A DNA stretch of 64,000 bases from DAITBA01 sp036824005 (GCA_036824005.1 DAITBA010000021.1:7360-71359); one strand, 5' to 3'; shown: positions 22,453 through 31,864, numbered from the stretch's first letter. Made by a program: numbers and translations. The notes: a model not told the origin generated them from the letters alone.

Positions 22453-23601
22453 TCATGCTTTCGTCTTTTCCATCATCCCGATAAAGCGATCGAAGAGGTA
22501 GCCGACATCGTGCGGCCCCGGACTAGCCTCGGGGTGTCCCTGGAAGCAGAAGGCCGGGACGTCGGTGCGCGCCAGGCCCTGCAGGCTGCCGTCGAACAGC
22601 GAGACGTGCGTCGGGCGCAGGTTGCCGGGAAGCGTATCGGCATCCACGGCGAAGCCGTGATTCTGGCTCGTGATCAGCACCTGTCCGGTGTCCAGGTCTT
22701 TGACCGGATGGTTGGCGCCGTGATGGCCGAATTTCATCTTGATCGTCTTCGCGCCGGAGGCGAGCGCCATGAGCTGGTGGCCGAGACAGATACCGAAGGT
22801 CGGCACGCCACGGACGAGGAACTCGCGAATGGCGGCGATGGCATAATCGCATGGTTCGGGGTCGCCCGGGCCATTTGACAGAAAAATGCCATCCGGCTTG
22901 AGCGCCAGGGCGTCCCGCGCCGGCGTCTGCGCCGGCAGCACGGTCAGGGCACAGCCGCGACTGACGAGCATGCGCAGGATGTTACGCTTGACACCGTAGT
23001 CATAGGCGACGACGCGATAGCGCGGCTCACGCTGGGGCCTATAACCGGCGCCCAGCTCCCATGTGCCTTCGCTCCACTCATAGGGCGCGGGCGAGGTCAC
23101 CACCTTGGCCAGATCCATGCCGGCGAGTCCGGGAAACTCGCGCGCGGCGCGGATCGCCGCGGCGATGTCGGCTTCGCCAGGCGCCCGGTCAAAGGAGGCG
23201 AGGCAGCCCGCCTGGGCACCCTTTTCGCGCAGGATGCGCGTCAGCTTGCGCGTGTCGATGCCCGCGATGGCGACGACATTCTCGGCGCGCAAATAGTCGT
23301 CGAGCGGTCGCGCCATGCGAAAGTTGGATGCTAGCAGCGGCAGATCGCGAATCACCAGACCTGCCGCATGGACGTTGGCTGCTTCCACGTCCTCGTCGTT
23401 CACCCCGGTGTTGCCGATGTGGGGGTAGGTGAGCGTGACGATCTGGCGGCAGTAGGAAGGATCGGTGAGGATTTCCTGATAGCCGCTCATGGAGGTGTTG
23501 AACACCACCTCCCCGGTGGTGCTGCCCAGGGCGCCGATACCCTTGCCGGGAAAAACCGTTCCGTCGGCGAGGGCAAGGATGGCGAGCGAGTGGACAGGCA
23601 C
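22453..23601 (-). CDS. carA: Carbamoyl-phosphate synthase small (glutaminase) subunit
   Basis: 382 residues from GTG 23601, chosen because AGGAG lies 8 nt upstream and the protein then starts PVHSLAILALADGTVF as usual. The N-terminal CarA domain is followed by a class I glutamine amidotransferase with the Cys nucleophile in FGICLGHQ, and His and Glu in FQGHPEASPG. It supplies ammonia from glutamine to CarB. It has its own promoter and leader hairpin upstream. Confidence 0.97.
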   Translation of the reverse strand: MPVHSLAILALADGTVFPGKGIGALGSTTGEVVFNTSMSGYQEILTDPSYCRQIVTLTYPHIGNTGVNDEDVEAANVHAAGLVIRDLPLLASNFRMARPLDDYLRAENVVAIAGIDTRKLTRILREKGAQAGCLASFDRAPGEADIAAAIRAAREFPGLAGMDLAKVVTSPAPYEWSEGTWELGAGYRPQREPRYRVVAYDYGVKRNILRMLVSRGCALTVLPAQTPARDALALKPDGIFLSNGPGDPEPCDYAIAAIREFLVRGVPTFGICLGHQLMALASGAKTIKMKFGHHGANHPVKDLDTGQVLITSQNHGFAVDADTLPGNLRPTHVSLFDGSLQGLARTDVPAFCFQGHPEASPGPHDVGYLFDRFIGMMEKTKA

Positions 23602-23654
23602 TGCGGAACTCCTGACGGCAAGCGCCCCGATGGGCAGCCAAGCGGGCACACACG

Positions 23655-23686
23655 AAAAGCGGGACAGGCTTTTGGCCCATCCCGCT
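23655..23686 (-). promoter_or_regulatory. carA leader hairpin with T-run (possible attenuator)
   Basis: On the minus strand a 7-bp stem AGCGGGA/TCCCGCT encloses GGC-CAAAA-GCC and is followed by TTTT. It starts about 15 nt after the promoter -10 box and ends about 55 nt before the carA start, so it lies inside the leader. It could attenuate carAB, or terminate transcripts arriving from iorB. Confidence 0.6.
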
Positions 23687-23700
23687 CTTGAATTGCCGCA

Positions 23701-23729
23701 ATTATAGCGAAGGCGCGGGTTGCGAGCAA
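23701..23729 (-). promoter_or_regulatory. sigma70 promoter of carAB
   Basis: On the minus strand TTGCTC (23724-23729), an exact 17-bp spacer and TATAAT (23701-23706) precede the leader hairpin and carA. Confidence 0.75.
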
Positions 23730-23751
23730 ATCCGCGCTGCAGCGTGATCGT

Positions 23752-25344
23752 TCAGGGCAATGACGTCGGATTCGAGATGCCGGCCGTTTCGGTCTTCGAC
23801 GGTCGCGGCATCCAGACCACCGCCTGCGCTTTGACGGCTCCGGTTGCAACGGCACCACCGGCGGGCAAGGTCGCAGCAGTCGCGTTCCCCTCCACATCGG
23901 TCAGAGCCGCCTCGCGCGCGCGGCGCAGGTTCTCGGCCAAGGCACTCCCGGCCGATTCGCCTTCGGCGAGGCAGAGCATGGCTTGTAATCTTTCGCGGCC
24001 ACGCCGGCGCGTATCGCTGTAGCCCTTGACGAGACGCGCGCAACGGGCGATTTCGAGCGCCACCGGTGCAGCCTGCTGCGCATGACGCCGAATGGCGGCG
24101 AGCCAGCGTTCGATCAGCGCCTGTTCATCGGCGTAGCGGGCACTGCGCCGCCGCCAGCCCTTGAGCCGGCTCGCGGCACGCAGGAGGAGAAAGCCGAGTA
24201 CGCTGTTGCTCTTCAATCGCAGGCCGGCGCGCGCCCCGCCAGCACCCCCGCGAGTGCTCGCCCAGGCGCGCAGCCGTTTGGCGGCGCCCGGCGGCAGGAC
24301 GTCGGCCAGTTCTTCGATGCCGGGCTTGAAGTAATCGACGACGACCACCGGCTCATCGGGCGCAGCTCCGGCCTCGTCGCGGATGCGCGCCAGGCGCTGC
24401 CGGCGGCTCTTCAGATCGGCAACGCGGATAACATCCTCGTAGCTCATCCATAGGGCCAACTGCCGTGCCGTCTCGTTGGTCAGTGCGTAGCCCCCGGCGC
24501 CGCGGCTACTGAGTTCCTCCGCCGCCAGGATCGGCCGCAAGCGATCCAGATACAACCGGGCGTAATCCGCGTCCTGGTAGTCCGTGAGCCGCGCCAGGGC
24601 GGTTTCCAGAACGGCATGGGTCGAAGGCGGAAACTCGTGGCCGACCTGTTCCACGGAAAGCACGGAGCCTGCCGTGGCGACGGCTTGTCCGGTCGGCGCG
24701 ATTCCTACACCTGTGGCGCAATCGTGGCCAGCGGCGAAGCCGCGCAGACTCGCATCCACCGCCTTGCCCGAGCGGCGGATCGCCGCCTCGCATAGCTCTC
24801 TGGAAAATGGCAGCGCGCTGGAGCCGGCGAGCGCACCGAACAGCACGGCGTTGATGACGCTGCCCGTCTGCCGCGCCAGCAGTGACATGTCGAACATCAG
24901 GCAACGCCGGGCCAACGTCTGCGCCGCGGCGAGGATGCGATCGCCATCATAGCGGCCGTCACCCGGCACCACCTTCTCGGCCACGGCGAAGACGCGGTGG
25001 GTGGACGCCACCAGGGTCGTGCGCTCACGGCTGACGTAACCGTTCTGCATGGCACGGCCCGCTTCCACCAGCTCGGACGCGACCATGACATCCACGTTGC
25101 CGGGGCTGGGTGTCAGCGCCAGCACCGGTTGCCGCCCGGCCAGCGCCTCGACCGGGAGCGGAAAGATCTCGACATAGTACGTGGTGGCACCAGTGCGCTG
25201 GGACACGCCGGGAATCGAGGTGCTCTGTGCCGGATAGCCCGCCACGGTAGCGGCGTCCACCAGCCATTCGGCGAGTACCCCGCCCCCCTCGCCGCCGAGG
25301 GCAGCGATGAGGATGGCGATGGGACGCTCGACGGATGCGCTCAT
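23752..25344 (-). CDS. iorB: Indolepyruvate/aryl-pyruvate:ferredoxin oxidoreductase beta subunit
   Basis: 530 residues from ATG 25344, which overlaps the iorA stop (ATGA). The N-terminal 190 residues form the gamma-type domain of 2-oxoacid oxidoreductases (IAALGGEGGGVLAEWLVDAA, VSQRTGATTYYVEIFP). The C-terminal part is the DUF6537-like extension typical of long IorB proteins. With IorA it converts aryl-pyruvates plus CoA to aryl-acetyl-CoA, CO2 and reduced ferredoxin. Its place behind padI suggests phenylpyruvate to phenylacetyl-CoA. It is the last gene of the pad operon. Confidence 0.85.
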   Translation of the reverse strand: MSASVERPIAILIAALGGEGGGVLAEWLVDAATVAGYPAQSTSIPGVSQRTGATTYYVEIFPLPVEALAGRQPVLALTPSPGNVDVMVASELVEAGRAMQNGYVSRERTTLVASTHRVFAVAEKVVPGDGRYDGDRILAAAQTLARRCLMFDMSLLARQTGSVINAVLFGALAGSSALPFSRELCEAAIRRSGKAVDASLRGFAAGHDCATGVGIAPTGQAVATAGSVLSVEQVGHEFPPSTHAVLETALARLTDYQDADYARLYLDRLRPILAAEELSSRGAGGYALTNETARQLALWMSYEDVIRVADLKSRRQRLARIRDEAGAAPDEPVVVVDYFKPGIEELADVLPPGAAKRLRAWASTRGGAGGARAGLRLKSNSVLGFLLLRAASRLKGWRRRSARYADEQALIERWLAAIRRHAQQAAPVALEIARCARLVKGYSDTRRRGRERLQAMLCLAEGESAGSALAENLRRAREAALTDVEGNATAATLPAGGAVATGAVKAQAVVWMPRPSKTETAGISNPTSLP

Positions 25345-27434
25345 GCTCGTCCCTGCACCAGGCCAATGACACCGCAGCGCAGGCGGTCGATGAGGCGATC
25401 CCACGGCCCAGGATTGCACATCACATCCACGCGGTAGAACGACGGGCACAGGCTCGCCGCCTGAGCCACTTCGCCGCACACGCCGCAGCCGACGCAGCCA
25501 TCGTTCACATAAGCTACCGGATCGCTGCGTAGCGGATCCGGCGTCGACTTGATGGTGAGCGACGGACAGCCGGACAGGCGTATGCAGGAGTGATCGCCGG
25601 TGCACACGTCCGCGTCCACGCCGAAGCGGCTGCGCACCACCCGTTTCCCTGCCGCCAGTTTCTGCGCCGTGAGCGGACGTTCGCGCCGCTGCCGCTCCAA
25701 CTGGCATTCGCCGTCGGCGACGATGACCTTGAGCCCCTTGTGTGCTCCGGAAAGCGCCTCGCTCAGCGTAGCCGCGACGGTACCGACCCGGTAGCTGGGT
25801 ACCGTCTTCAGCCACTTCACGCCCAGGCCGCGCAGGGTGGCGGCGATGCTCATGTCGCTCGGCCGGTCGAGCGCATTGGCGCCGCTGGAGGGAATGCGCT
25901 GGGCGCCGGTGGCCGAGGTGTAGCCGTTCTTCATGATCACCAGCACGCCGTCATCGCCATTGAACACGGCATTGGCAACGCCGGTGGTGAGTCCGTTGTG
26001 CCAGAAGCCGCCGTCGCCCATGACGCTGATCACCGGCTTGCCCAGGGCCGGCGCGACGGCAGCGGAGCTCGCCAGCCCCAGGCCGTAGCCGAGCACGCTG
26101 TTGCCCAGATTGAACGGCGGCAGCGTGGAGAAGGTGTGGCAGCCGATGTCGGCCGCCACATGCAGCCCATCGGCCTCGCGCTCGACGATTTTCATGGCGG
26201 CGAACACCGGCCGTTCCGGGCAACCGACGCAGAAGCCGGGCGGGCGTGACGGCACCGGCTCGGCGAGCAACTCGCGGGCCTGCCGTGCGGGTGCCTGGGC
26301 CCGCCCCAGCGCATCGGCGACGGCCGAAACATCGACACCTTCGGGCACCACCGCCTGGAGAAAGCGCGCCACGCCAGCAAGAACGGCCTCGCCGGTGTAC
26401 TCCCCGGCCGCGGGCAGAACGTCCTTGCCCACGACCGCCGTATCCACGTCGGCACGCCGCAGGACGGCGTTCAGCGCCTGCTCGATGAAATCCGGCTGGC
26501 CCTCCTCTACCACCAGCACTGCACGCTTGCCGTTGCAGAAACGCACCAACTCTTCCGGCACCAGCGGATAGGCGACGTTCATCACGTACAACGGCAGCGC
26601 CGACTTGCCGAAGGCGTCCGCCAGGCCGAGTAGTTGCAGCGCCCGGATGACGGTGTTGTACAGCCCGCCCTGGGTGACAATGCCGATGTCGCGGCTGGCG
26701 CCGGGAAACATCTCGTTCAATCGCCGGCTGCGAATGAATTCGAGTGCCGCGGGCAGGCGCACCTCCACCTTGTGCTTCTCCTGCGCATAGACCGAGGGCG
26801 GCAGGCAGATGCGGCCGTAGTCGGACTCCGGTTTGCCGATGGCGTGCTTGCGCGACAGCAGCGGCGCCACGTTGTCCTTGCAGGCGAAGCTGCCGTGCAG
26901 GTGGCAGGCGCGAATGCGCAGTCCGAGCATGACCGGCGTATTGCTCGCCTCCGACAAGGCGAACCCCTGCTCCACCATGTCCACGATGCTCGGCAGGTTC
27001 GGCCGCGGATCGAGCAGCCAGAGCTGCGACTTCATGGCGAAGGCGTGAGTGCGCTCCTGTACGATCGAGGCGCCCTCGCCGTAGTCGTCGCCTATGACGA
27101 TCAGCGCCCCGCCCTTGACGCCGGCGGAGGAGAGATTGGACAGCGCGTCGGAGGCGACGTTGGTGCCGACGACCGACTTCCAGGTGGCGGCACCGCGCAG
27201 CGGATAGTTGATGGAGGCACCGAGCATGGCCGCAGCGCCCGCCTCGTTGGCGGCGGGTTCGAAATGCACGCCGAGTTCATCGAGGACGTCGCGGGCATCG
27301 GCGAGCACGTCCATCAGGTGCGACACCGGCGCGCCCTGATAGCCGGTGATGTAGCTCACCCCGGACTGCAGCAGCGCCTTGGCCACGGCGACGATGCCTT
27401 CGCCATGAAACGTTGCGCCCGCGCCCAGGCGCAA
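25341..27434 (-). CDS. iorA: Indolepyruvate/aryl-pyruvate:ferredoxin oxidoreductase alpha subunit
   Basis: 697 residues from a TTG at 27434. Order: pyrimidine domain (SGVSYITGYQGAPVSHLMDV), middle domain, TPP domain (CVGCPERPVFAA, VMGDGGFWHNGL) and a C-terminal ferredoxin domain with Cys in YVNDGCVGCGVCGE. It oxidatively decarboxylates aryl-pyruvates with TPP and Fe-S clusters. The start is uncertain: the 17 codons upstream of the TTG still read like family sequence (ELPLERSFTKEVELL) but are preceded by an in-frame TAA and have no ATG or GTG. A CTG start is possible. Confidence 0.87.
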   Translation of the reverse strand: MRLGAGATFHGEGIVAVAKALLQSGVSYITGYQGAPVSHLMDVLADARDVLDELGVHFEPAANEAGAAAMLGASINYPLRGAATWKSVVGTNVASDALSNLSSAGVKGGALIVIGDDYGEGASIVQERTHAFAMKSQLWLLDPRPNLPSIVDMVEQGFALSEASNTPVMLGLRIRACHLHGSFACKDNVAPLLSRKHAIGKPESDYGRICLPPSVYAQEKHKVEVRLPAALEFIRSRRLNEMFPGASRDIGIVTQGGLYNTVIRALQLLGLADAFGKSALPLYVMNVAYPLVPEELVRFCNGKRAVLVVEEGQPDFIEQALNAVLRRADVDTAVVGKDVLPAAGEYTGEAVLAGVARFLQAVVPEGVDVSAVADALGRAQAPARQARELLAEPVPSRPPGFCVGCPERPVFAAMKIVEREADGLHVAADIGCHTFSTLPPFNLGNSVLGYGLGLASSAAVAPALGKPVISVMGDGGFWHNGLTTGVANAVFNGDDGVLVIMKNGYTSATGAQRIPSSGANALDRPSDMSIAATLRGLGVKWLKTVPSYRVGTVAATLSEALSGAHKGLKVIVADGECQLERQRRERPLTAQKLAAGKRVVRSRFGVDADVCTGDHSCIRLSGCPSLTIKSTPDPLRSDPVAYVNDGCVGCGVCGEVAQAASLCPSFYRVDVMCNPGPWDRLIDRLRCGVIGLVQGRA

Positions 27435-27572
27435 CAGCTCGACTTCCTTCGTGAACGAGCGTTCCAGGGGCAGCTCCGATGATTAGACGGCGGTTCGACT
27501 CCAGTCCATCCTCCATTCTACGCGGGGGAGAACGGCTCGCGGCCAATGGCCGCCGCGGTATCGGCAAGCGAC

Positions 27573-28931
27573 TTACGCTCGGCCGGGGCAAGCGGGGCCC
27601 TGGGCACTAATGCGCTTTTCCGCCAGCCGCTTGATCATCGCCACGTTTTCGGCAACGGTCGCCTGGATGTGGCCGATTTGCTCGGGACTAAGGTGGCGAT
27701 ACTTGCCCTGGGCCTTGAGGTACGCCGCGATCGGCAACGGGTCGTCCACCGGGTGGGTCAGGCGCAGGCGATCCACGGGATCGTACTCCCAGAGCAGGAC
27801 GAAGTTGGTCTCCACCGCCTTGCGGGCCACCTCGATGTTCTGCTGCGCAGGAAAACGCCACCCAGTGGTGCACGGCGAATAGACGTGCAGATAGGCGAAG
27901 CCGCGCTTCGAGGCTTGGATGGCCTTGTCCAGCTTGTCGTAGAGATCCTCCATGAATGCCGTGCTCGCGGTGGCGACATACTCGCAGTTGTGCATGACCA
28001 TGAGCAGCGGCAGGTTCTTGGCGTCCTGGGTCTTGCCCCTGGATTCGCGCCCGACCGGGGTGGTGCTGGTCCAGGCGCCGAAGGGCGTGCAGCTGGAGCG
28101 CTGCATGCCCGTGTTCATGTAGCCTTCGTTATCGATGACGATGAACAGGATTTCCTCGCCCCGCTCCGCCGCGCCGGAAAGCGATTGGAAACCTACGTCG
28201 GCGGCACCGCCATCGCCGGCCAGCGCCATGGCGACGACATCCCGACCCTTGCGCTTGTAGTGGCGGCGCACGCCGGCGAGCATCGAGGCCGTATTGGTAA
28301 GCAGCGGGTGGAACACCGGTACCTTGGTGCCGGTAAGGCCGTTGTACCCCACCGAGCCCATGCCGGGCACACAGCCCGGCGGTGTCGCCAGCACCGTCTC
28401 CGGCCCGACGCGGCGCAGGGCATGGCGCATGAGCAGCTCCGTATTGCAGCCCTGGCAGCCGGCCAGTCCGGGCACGAACAGGTCCTCGAGCTCGCCCACC
28501 TCGTTGTAGATCCGTGAGGTCGTGATATACCTGAGCGCCCGGTCGGGGCAGGATTTGACGCACGCCGGATCACCGCCGCACAGGTCGCACTTGATGACAT
28601 GGCCGACCTGGGCGTCGAGCACGATGCCGCCGTAGGCGCAGCCGGCGGTGCACAACAGACAGTTCACGCACTTGCCCCGATCCCAGTCGATGACGCCGGT
28701 CTCGCTGTTCTTGGCCAGCGCCGCGGCAGGACAGTTGTGGGCGCACTTCGGATCGCCGCACTGCCGGCAAAGGGCCAATTCGAAATCACCCTCGTCCAGG
28801 CCCGGCACGATCTGGATGCGCGAACGGCCGACATCCTGCGTCCCGCTCTTCGCCTCGGCGCAGGCGATCATGCAGGCGCCGCAGCCGTCGCAGTCCTCGG
28901 CGCGAAAGGCAATGGTGTTATACGCGGGCAT
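27573..28931 (-). CDS. padI: Phenylglyoxylate:acceptor oxidoreductase TPP subunit with fused ferredoxin domain
   Basis: 452 residues from ATG 28931, preceded by GGGGAGAG. Residues 1-150 form a ferredoxin-like domain with four Cys groups (CDGCGACMIAC, CRQCGDPKCAHNC, CVNCLLCTAGC, CDLCGGDPACVKSC). The rest is the beta (TPP) subunit of 2-oxoacid oxidoreductases (LAGCQGCNTELLMRHALR, ALAGDGGAADVG, IDNEGYMNTGMQRS). In the PadEFGHI complex it decarboxylates phenylglyoxylate to benzoyl-CoA. Its length fits the large subunit known for Aromatoleum-type enzymes. Confidence 0.87.
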   Translation of the reverse strand: MPAYNTIAFRAEDCDGCGACMIACAEAKSGTQDVGRSRIQIVPGLDEGDFELALCRQCGDPKCAHNCPAAALAKNSETGVIDWDRGKCVNCLLCTAGCAYGGIVLDAQVGHVIKCDLCGGDPACVKSCPDRALRYITTSRIYNEVGELEDLFVPGLAGCQGCNTELLMRHALRRVGPETVLATPPGCVPGMGSVGYNGLTGTKVPVFHPLLTNTASMLAGVRRHYKRKGRDVVAMALAGDGGAADVGFQSLSGAAERGEEILFIVIDNEGYMNTGMQRSSCTPFGAWTSTTPVGRESRGKTQDAKNLPLLMVMHNCEYVATASTAFMEDLYDKLDKAIQASKRGFAYLHVYSPCTTGWRFPAQQNIEVARKAVETNFVLLWEYDPVDRLRLTHPVDDPLPIAAYLKAQGKYRHLSPEQIGHIQATVAENVAMIKRLAEKRISAQGPACPGRA

Positions 28932-28948
28932 GGCTCTCCCCTCGTGCT

Positions 28949-30208
28949 TCAGCGCCAAGTCTTCGACATCAGCAGGCGCGCGGTCTCCTGCGGCCGCTCG
29001 ATGAAGCGCGCCCTTACGGGCGACAGGTCGACGCGGCGCAGGATCAGCTCCCACATGATTCCGGCATCGAAGGGCATATTGACGCCGAAGATGCCGACCA
29101 GCCGGTTGTCGGCGAGCACGATCTTGAGATAACGCCCCCGCCCCTGATCGATCTGCTTGATCGCCTCACAGGTGGCGCCTTCCGGCAGGCGGTCCACGCC
29201 CACCGACAGCGCCGTCTGACCGAAGAAGTTATACGTATTGAGCGGCACGCCACCGGCATAGGGCTTTAGCGCTGCGTCGCCGGCCATGGCCTGACCGGCG
29301 ATGCGCCCCTGCTCCACTGCGTCGGGAAGGATGCCATTGATGATCCGCTCGCCATCGTAGAAGCCGCGCGCCTGCGCAACATCGCCGGCCGCCCAGATGT
29401 TGGCGACGTTGGTGCGCATGCTGTCATCCACGAGAACGCCGCGGTCCTGCTCGATCCCCGCCCCCTGCAGGTAGTCGGTCACCGGTCGCACGCCCGTGCC
29501 GATGAGCAGCAGGTCGGCGGCCAATTCGTCGCCGCCGGATAGCGTCAGCACGCAGCCAGCGCCCTCGCGCCGGGCATGTACTACCCGGCGGCCGGTCAGA
29601 ATGCGCACGCCCCCGGAGCCAAAGGCCTCGCGGATCAGCGCGCCCGCCTCGGCGTCGAAATAGCCCGGCAATACCTCCGGCTGCATCTCCACGACAGTAA
29701 CGCCAGCGCCGGCCTCGGCAAAGTTCTCCGCGGCATGCATGCCGATCAGTCCCGCCCCCAGCACCACTGCCTGCCGTGCTGCCGGCAATGCCTGGCGCAG
29801 CTTCAGCGCATCGTCCAGCGTGCGCAGCACGTGGAAGGGGACATCCTGCAAGCCGTCAATGGCTGGCAACACCGGCGTCGCGCCCGTGGCGAGCAGCAGC
29901 TTCGCGTAAGTCACTTCCTCGCCGTGAGCGAGCCGGGCGAGATTGCGCTCCGGCGCGATGCCGGTCAGCTCGCTGCCGGGCCGGTAGTTCACGCCGTGCC
30001 GGCGAAAGTAGTCGCCGTCGCGCAGGAAGATGCCCCCGGCATCCGCCCGCCCCGAGACGATGTAGGGCAGTACGGTCGGCGAATAGGGCAGGTTGTCGTC
30101 CTTGCCAACGACGGTGAGATCGTGGTCGGCGTCTACCAGTCGGATGGCATGGAGCGCAGCCAGCGCCGCGTGGCTGGCGCCTACGATCAGGTAATGGGTC
30201 TGCTTCAT
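28949..30208 (-). CDS. padH: Phenylglyoxylate:acceptor oxidoreductase NAD(P)H/FAD subunit
   Basis: 419 residues of the pyridine-nucleotide-disulfide oxidoreductase fold. The N-terminal FAD loop is YLIVGASHAALAAL, the NAD loop AVVLGAGLIGMHAAENFAEA near 145, and the flavin motif IWAAGDVAQA near 285. The family's redox Cys pair is absent, as expected for an electron-transfer subunit. It passes electrons from the Fe-S part to NAD+. It lies between padG (8-bp gap) and padI (17-bp gap). Confidence 0.85.
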   Translation of the reverse strand: MKQTHYLIVGASHAALAALHAIRLVDADHDLTVVGKDDNLPYSPTVLPYIVSGRADAGGIFLRDGDYFRRHGVNYRPGSELTGIAPERNLARLAHGEEVTYAKLLLATGATPVLPAIDGLQDVPFHVLRTLDDALKLRQALPAARQAVVLGAGLIGMHAAENFAEAGAGVTVVEMQPEVLPGYFDAEAGALIREAFGSGGVRILTGRRVVHARREGAGCVLTLSGGDELAADLLLIGTGVRPVTDYLQGAGIEQDRGVLVDDSMRTNVANIWAAGDVAQARGFYDGERIINGILPDAVEQGRIAGQAMAGDAALKPYAGGVPLNTYNFFGQTALSVGVDRLPEGATCEAIKQIDQGRGRYLKIVLADNRLVGIFGVNMPFDAGIMWELILRRVDLSPVRARFIERPQETARLLMSKTWR

Positions 30209-30216
30209 GGCTCAGG

Positions 30217-31440
30217 TTACTCGCTTTCGTTCAGCCACACGGTACCGCCTGCCGGCGCACCCTTGACCAGCGCCGCCGTGGACTCGATCACGCGCAGAAA
30301 GTGCTCCACCGTCAGATCGGCACCGGCCAAGCCGCCGATGAAGCTGGTCGCCGGGACGTAGCGCTTGACATGGGCCAGCGCACCGAGCGTGTCCTGGTAG
30401 AGCGGACCACTGTTCCAGCCGAAACTCACCGAGCGGTCCACGACGCCGACCGCTTTGACCTCAGCCAGTACCGCCGCCACGGCGGCGACCGGGAACGGAC
30501 GATAGGTCTTGATCTTCACCAGGCCGACCCGGGCGCCGCATTCGCGCGCCTCGTCCACCGCGTCCTTTGCGGCGCCGGTCATGCTGCCGATCGTCATGAT
30601 GGCGTACTCGGCGCCGTCCATACGGTACGCTTCGATGAGCGGTGCGTGGCAGCGGCCGATGCACTCGCCCCAGTCCTGGTGCGCTTCGTCGATAACGCGC
30701 AGGGCATTCTGCATGCCGCGGCACTGCCCTCGTCGATAGCGCACGAACATCGCCGGCCCGGCGCCGCTGGCACCGCCGGTGAGCGGGTCCACCGCCATCG
30801 GCCGATCGGGATCGAGCGCCGCATGCCAGTTCACGTTCTTCTCGCCCAGGAAGGCATCCACCGCATCCTGCTCCGGCAGTTCCACCCGGGCGGCGCCATA
30901 GGAAAGGTAATTCCCGTCGTGGCAGACATTCACCGGCAGCATGACATCCGGATGCTCGGCAACGCGGTAGGCCATAATCACCGTGTCGAGTACCTCCTGG
31001 ACCGTCTCGCAGTACATCTGGATCCAGCCCACCTCACGCACGCTCATGGCGTCCTGGTGGCCGCCCCAGACGCTTTGCGGCGTGAGCGTGTCGCGCGTGA
31101 CGATGGACATGACCATGGGCAGGCGCAGGCCGGGTGTGCGCAGGTACGGCTCGAACATGAAGGCGAGCCCCGGCCCGCAACTTGCCGTGTACGTGCGCGC
31201 GCCCGCCAGCGCACCGCCCTGGAGCACGGACAGCACGCTGTGCTCGCCTTCGACGTCCACCAATTCGGCGTCGAGTTTGCCGTCGGCGATGAACCTTGCC
31301 ACGTATTCCACCAGCGATGACTGGGGTGTGATGGGGTAGACGGCCACCATGTCCACGCGCGCCAGGACCACCCCCCACGCCGCTGCCTCGTTGCCGTCGC
31401 AGACGATGACGCGCGGCTTGTGCTCGACTGCTGCGACCAT
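30217..31440 (-). CDS. padG: Phenylglyoxylate:acceptor oxidoreductase alpha subunit
   Basis: 407 residues. This is the pyrimidine-binding/alpha subunit of the pyruvate:ferredoxin oxidoreductase superfamily, with VDMVAVYPITPQSSLVEYVA near 30, the CoA-binding region TYTASCGPGLAFMFEPYL and the C-terminal swapping domain (GLVKIKTYRPFP). It forms the 2-oxoacid site with PadI. A 133-bp spacer containing an inverted repeat separates it from padF. Confidence 0.88.
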   Translation of the reverse strand: MVAAVEHKPRVIVCDGNEAAAWGVVLARVDMVAVYPITPQSSLVEYVARFIADGKLDAELVDVEGEHSVLSVLQGGALAGARTYTASCGPGLAFMFEPYLRTPGLRLPMVMSIVTRDTLTPQSVWGGHQDAMSVREVGWIQMYCETVQEVLDTVIMAYRVAEHPDVMLPVNVCHDGNYLSYGAARVELPEQDAVDAFLGEKNVNWHAALDPDRPMAVDPLTGGASGAGPAMFVRYRRGQCRGMQNALRVIDEAHQDWGECIGRCHAPLIEAYRMDGAEYAIMTIGSMTGAAKDAVDEARECGARVGLVKIKTYRPFPVAAVAAVLAEVKAVGVVDRSVSFGWNSGPLYQDTLGALAHVKRYVPATSFIGGLAGADLTVEHFLRVIESTAALVKGAPAGGTVWLNESE

Positions 31441-31466
31441 CGCATCAGCTCCAAATAGTCAGGTAG

Positions 31467-31559
31467 CCACAAAGACGCGGAGACACAGAGGAAGTCACGG
31501 AAGAGAAACCCACAATTGCTCGTCTGAGTGCCATCTCTGCGTCACGTTCCCTCTGTGCC
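31467..31559. repeat. CACAGAGG-type inverted repeat inside the pad operon
   Basis: Left arm CCACAAAGACGCGGAGACAC continues ...AGAGGAAGTCACGG; right arm CCATCTCTGCGTCACGTTCC continues ...CTCTGTGCC. The arms are imperfect reverse complements. It fills the padF-padG spacer and resembles the element at 22373-22452. Confidence 0.6.
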
Positions 31560-31573
31560 AGGCTTTCCGGCCG

Positions 31574-31864
31574 TCATGCCGACTCCGCAATCATGGTGAT
31601 CGCCCGCTGCGGGCATTCGGCGGCACAGATGCCGCAGCCCTTGCAGGTAGCGAGATTGATGTCGAACCAGGCCGGCTTCTCGACGATGCATTGCACGGGG
31701 CAGTACAGCCAGCACACGGCGCACTTGACGCATTTGTCGCGATCCACGGCCGGACGCATGCTGCGCCAGTCGCCGGGCAGCATCGGACTGGGCCGCGTCG
31801 CGATGGGGCACAGGTCATTGGGAATCGTCGACTGGTCGAAAAAAGGCTTCGACTGCTGCTTCAT
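31574..31864 (-). CDS. padF: Phenylglyoxylate oxidoreductase delta (ferredoxin) subunit
   Basis: 96 residues from ATG 31864, overlapping the padE stop. Two [4Fe-4S] motifs are complete: CVKCAVCWLYCPVQC and CKGCGICAAECP. It is the small ferredoxin subunit that carries electrons between the TPP site and PadH/PadI clusters. Confidence 0.9.
   Translation of the reverse strand: MKQQSKPFFDQSTIPNDLCPIATRPSPMLPGDWRSMRPAVDRDKCVKCAVCWLYCPVQCIVEKPAWFDINLATCKGCGICAAECPQRAITMIAESA

Noticed and set aside
27492..27502. GGTTCGACTCC resembling a tRNA T-arm
   Set aside because: The flanking bases do not form the 5-bp T stem, and no acceptor or anticodon arms are found.
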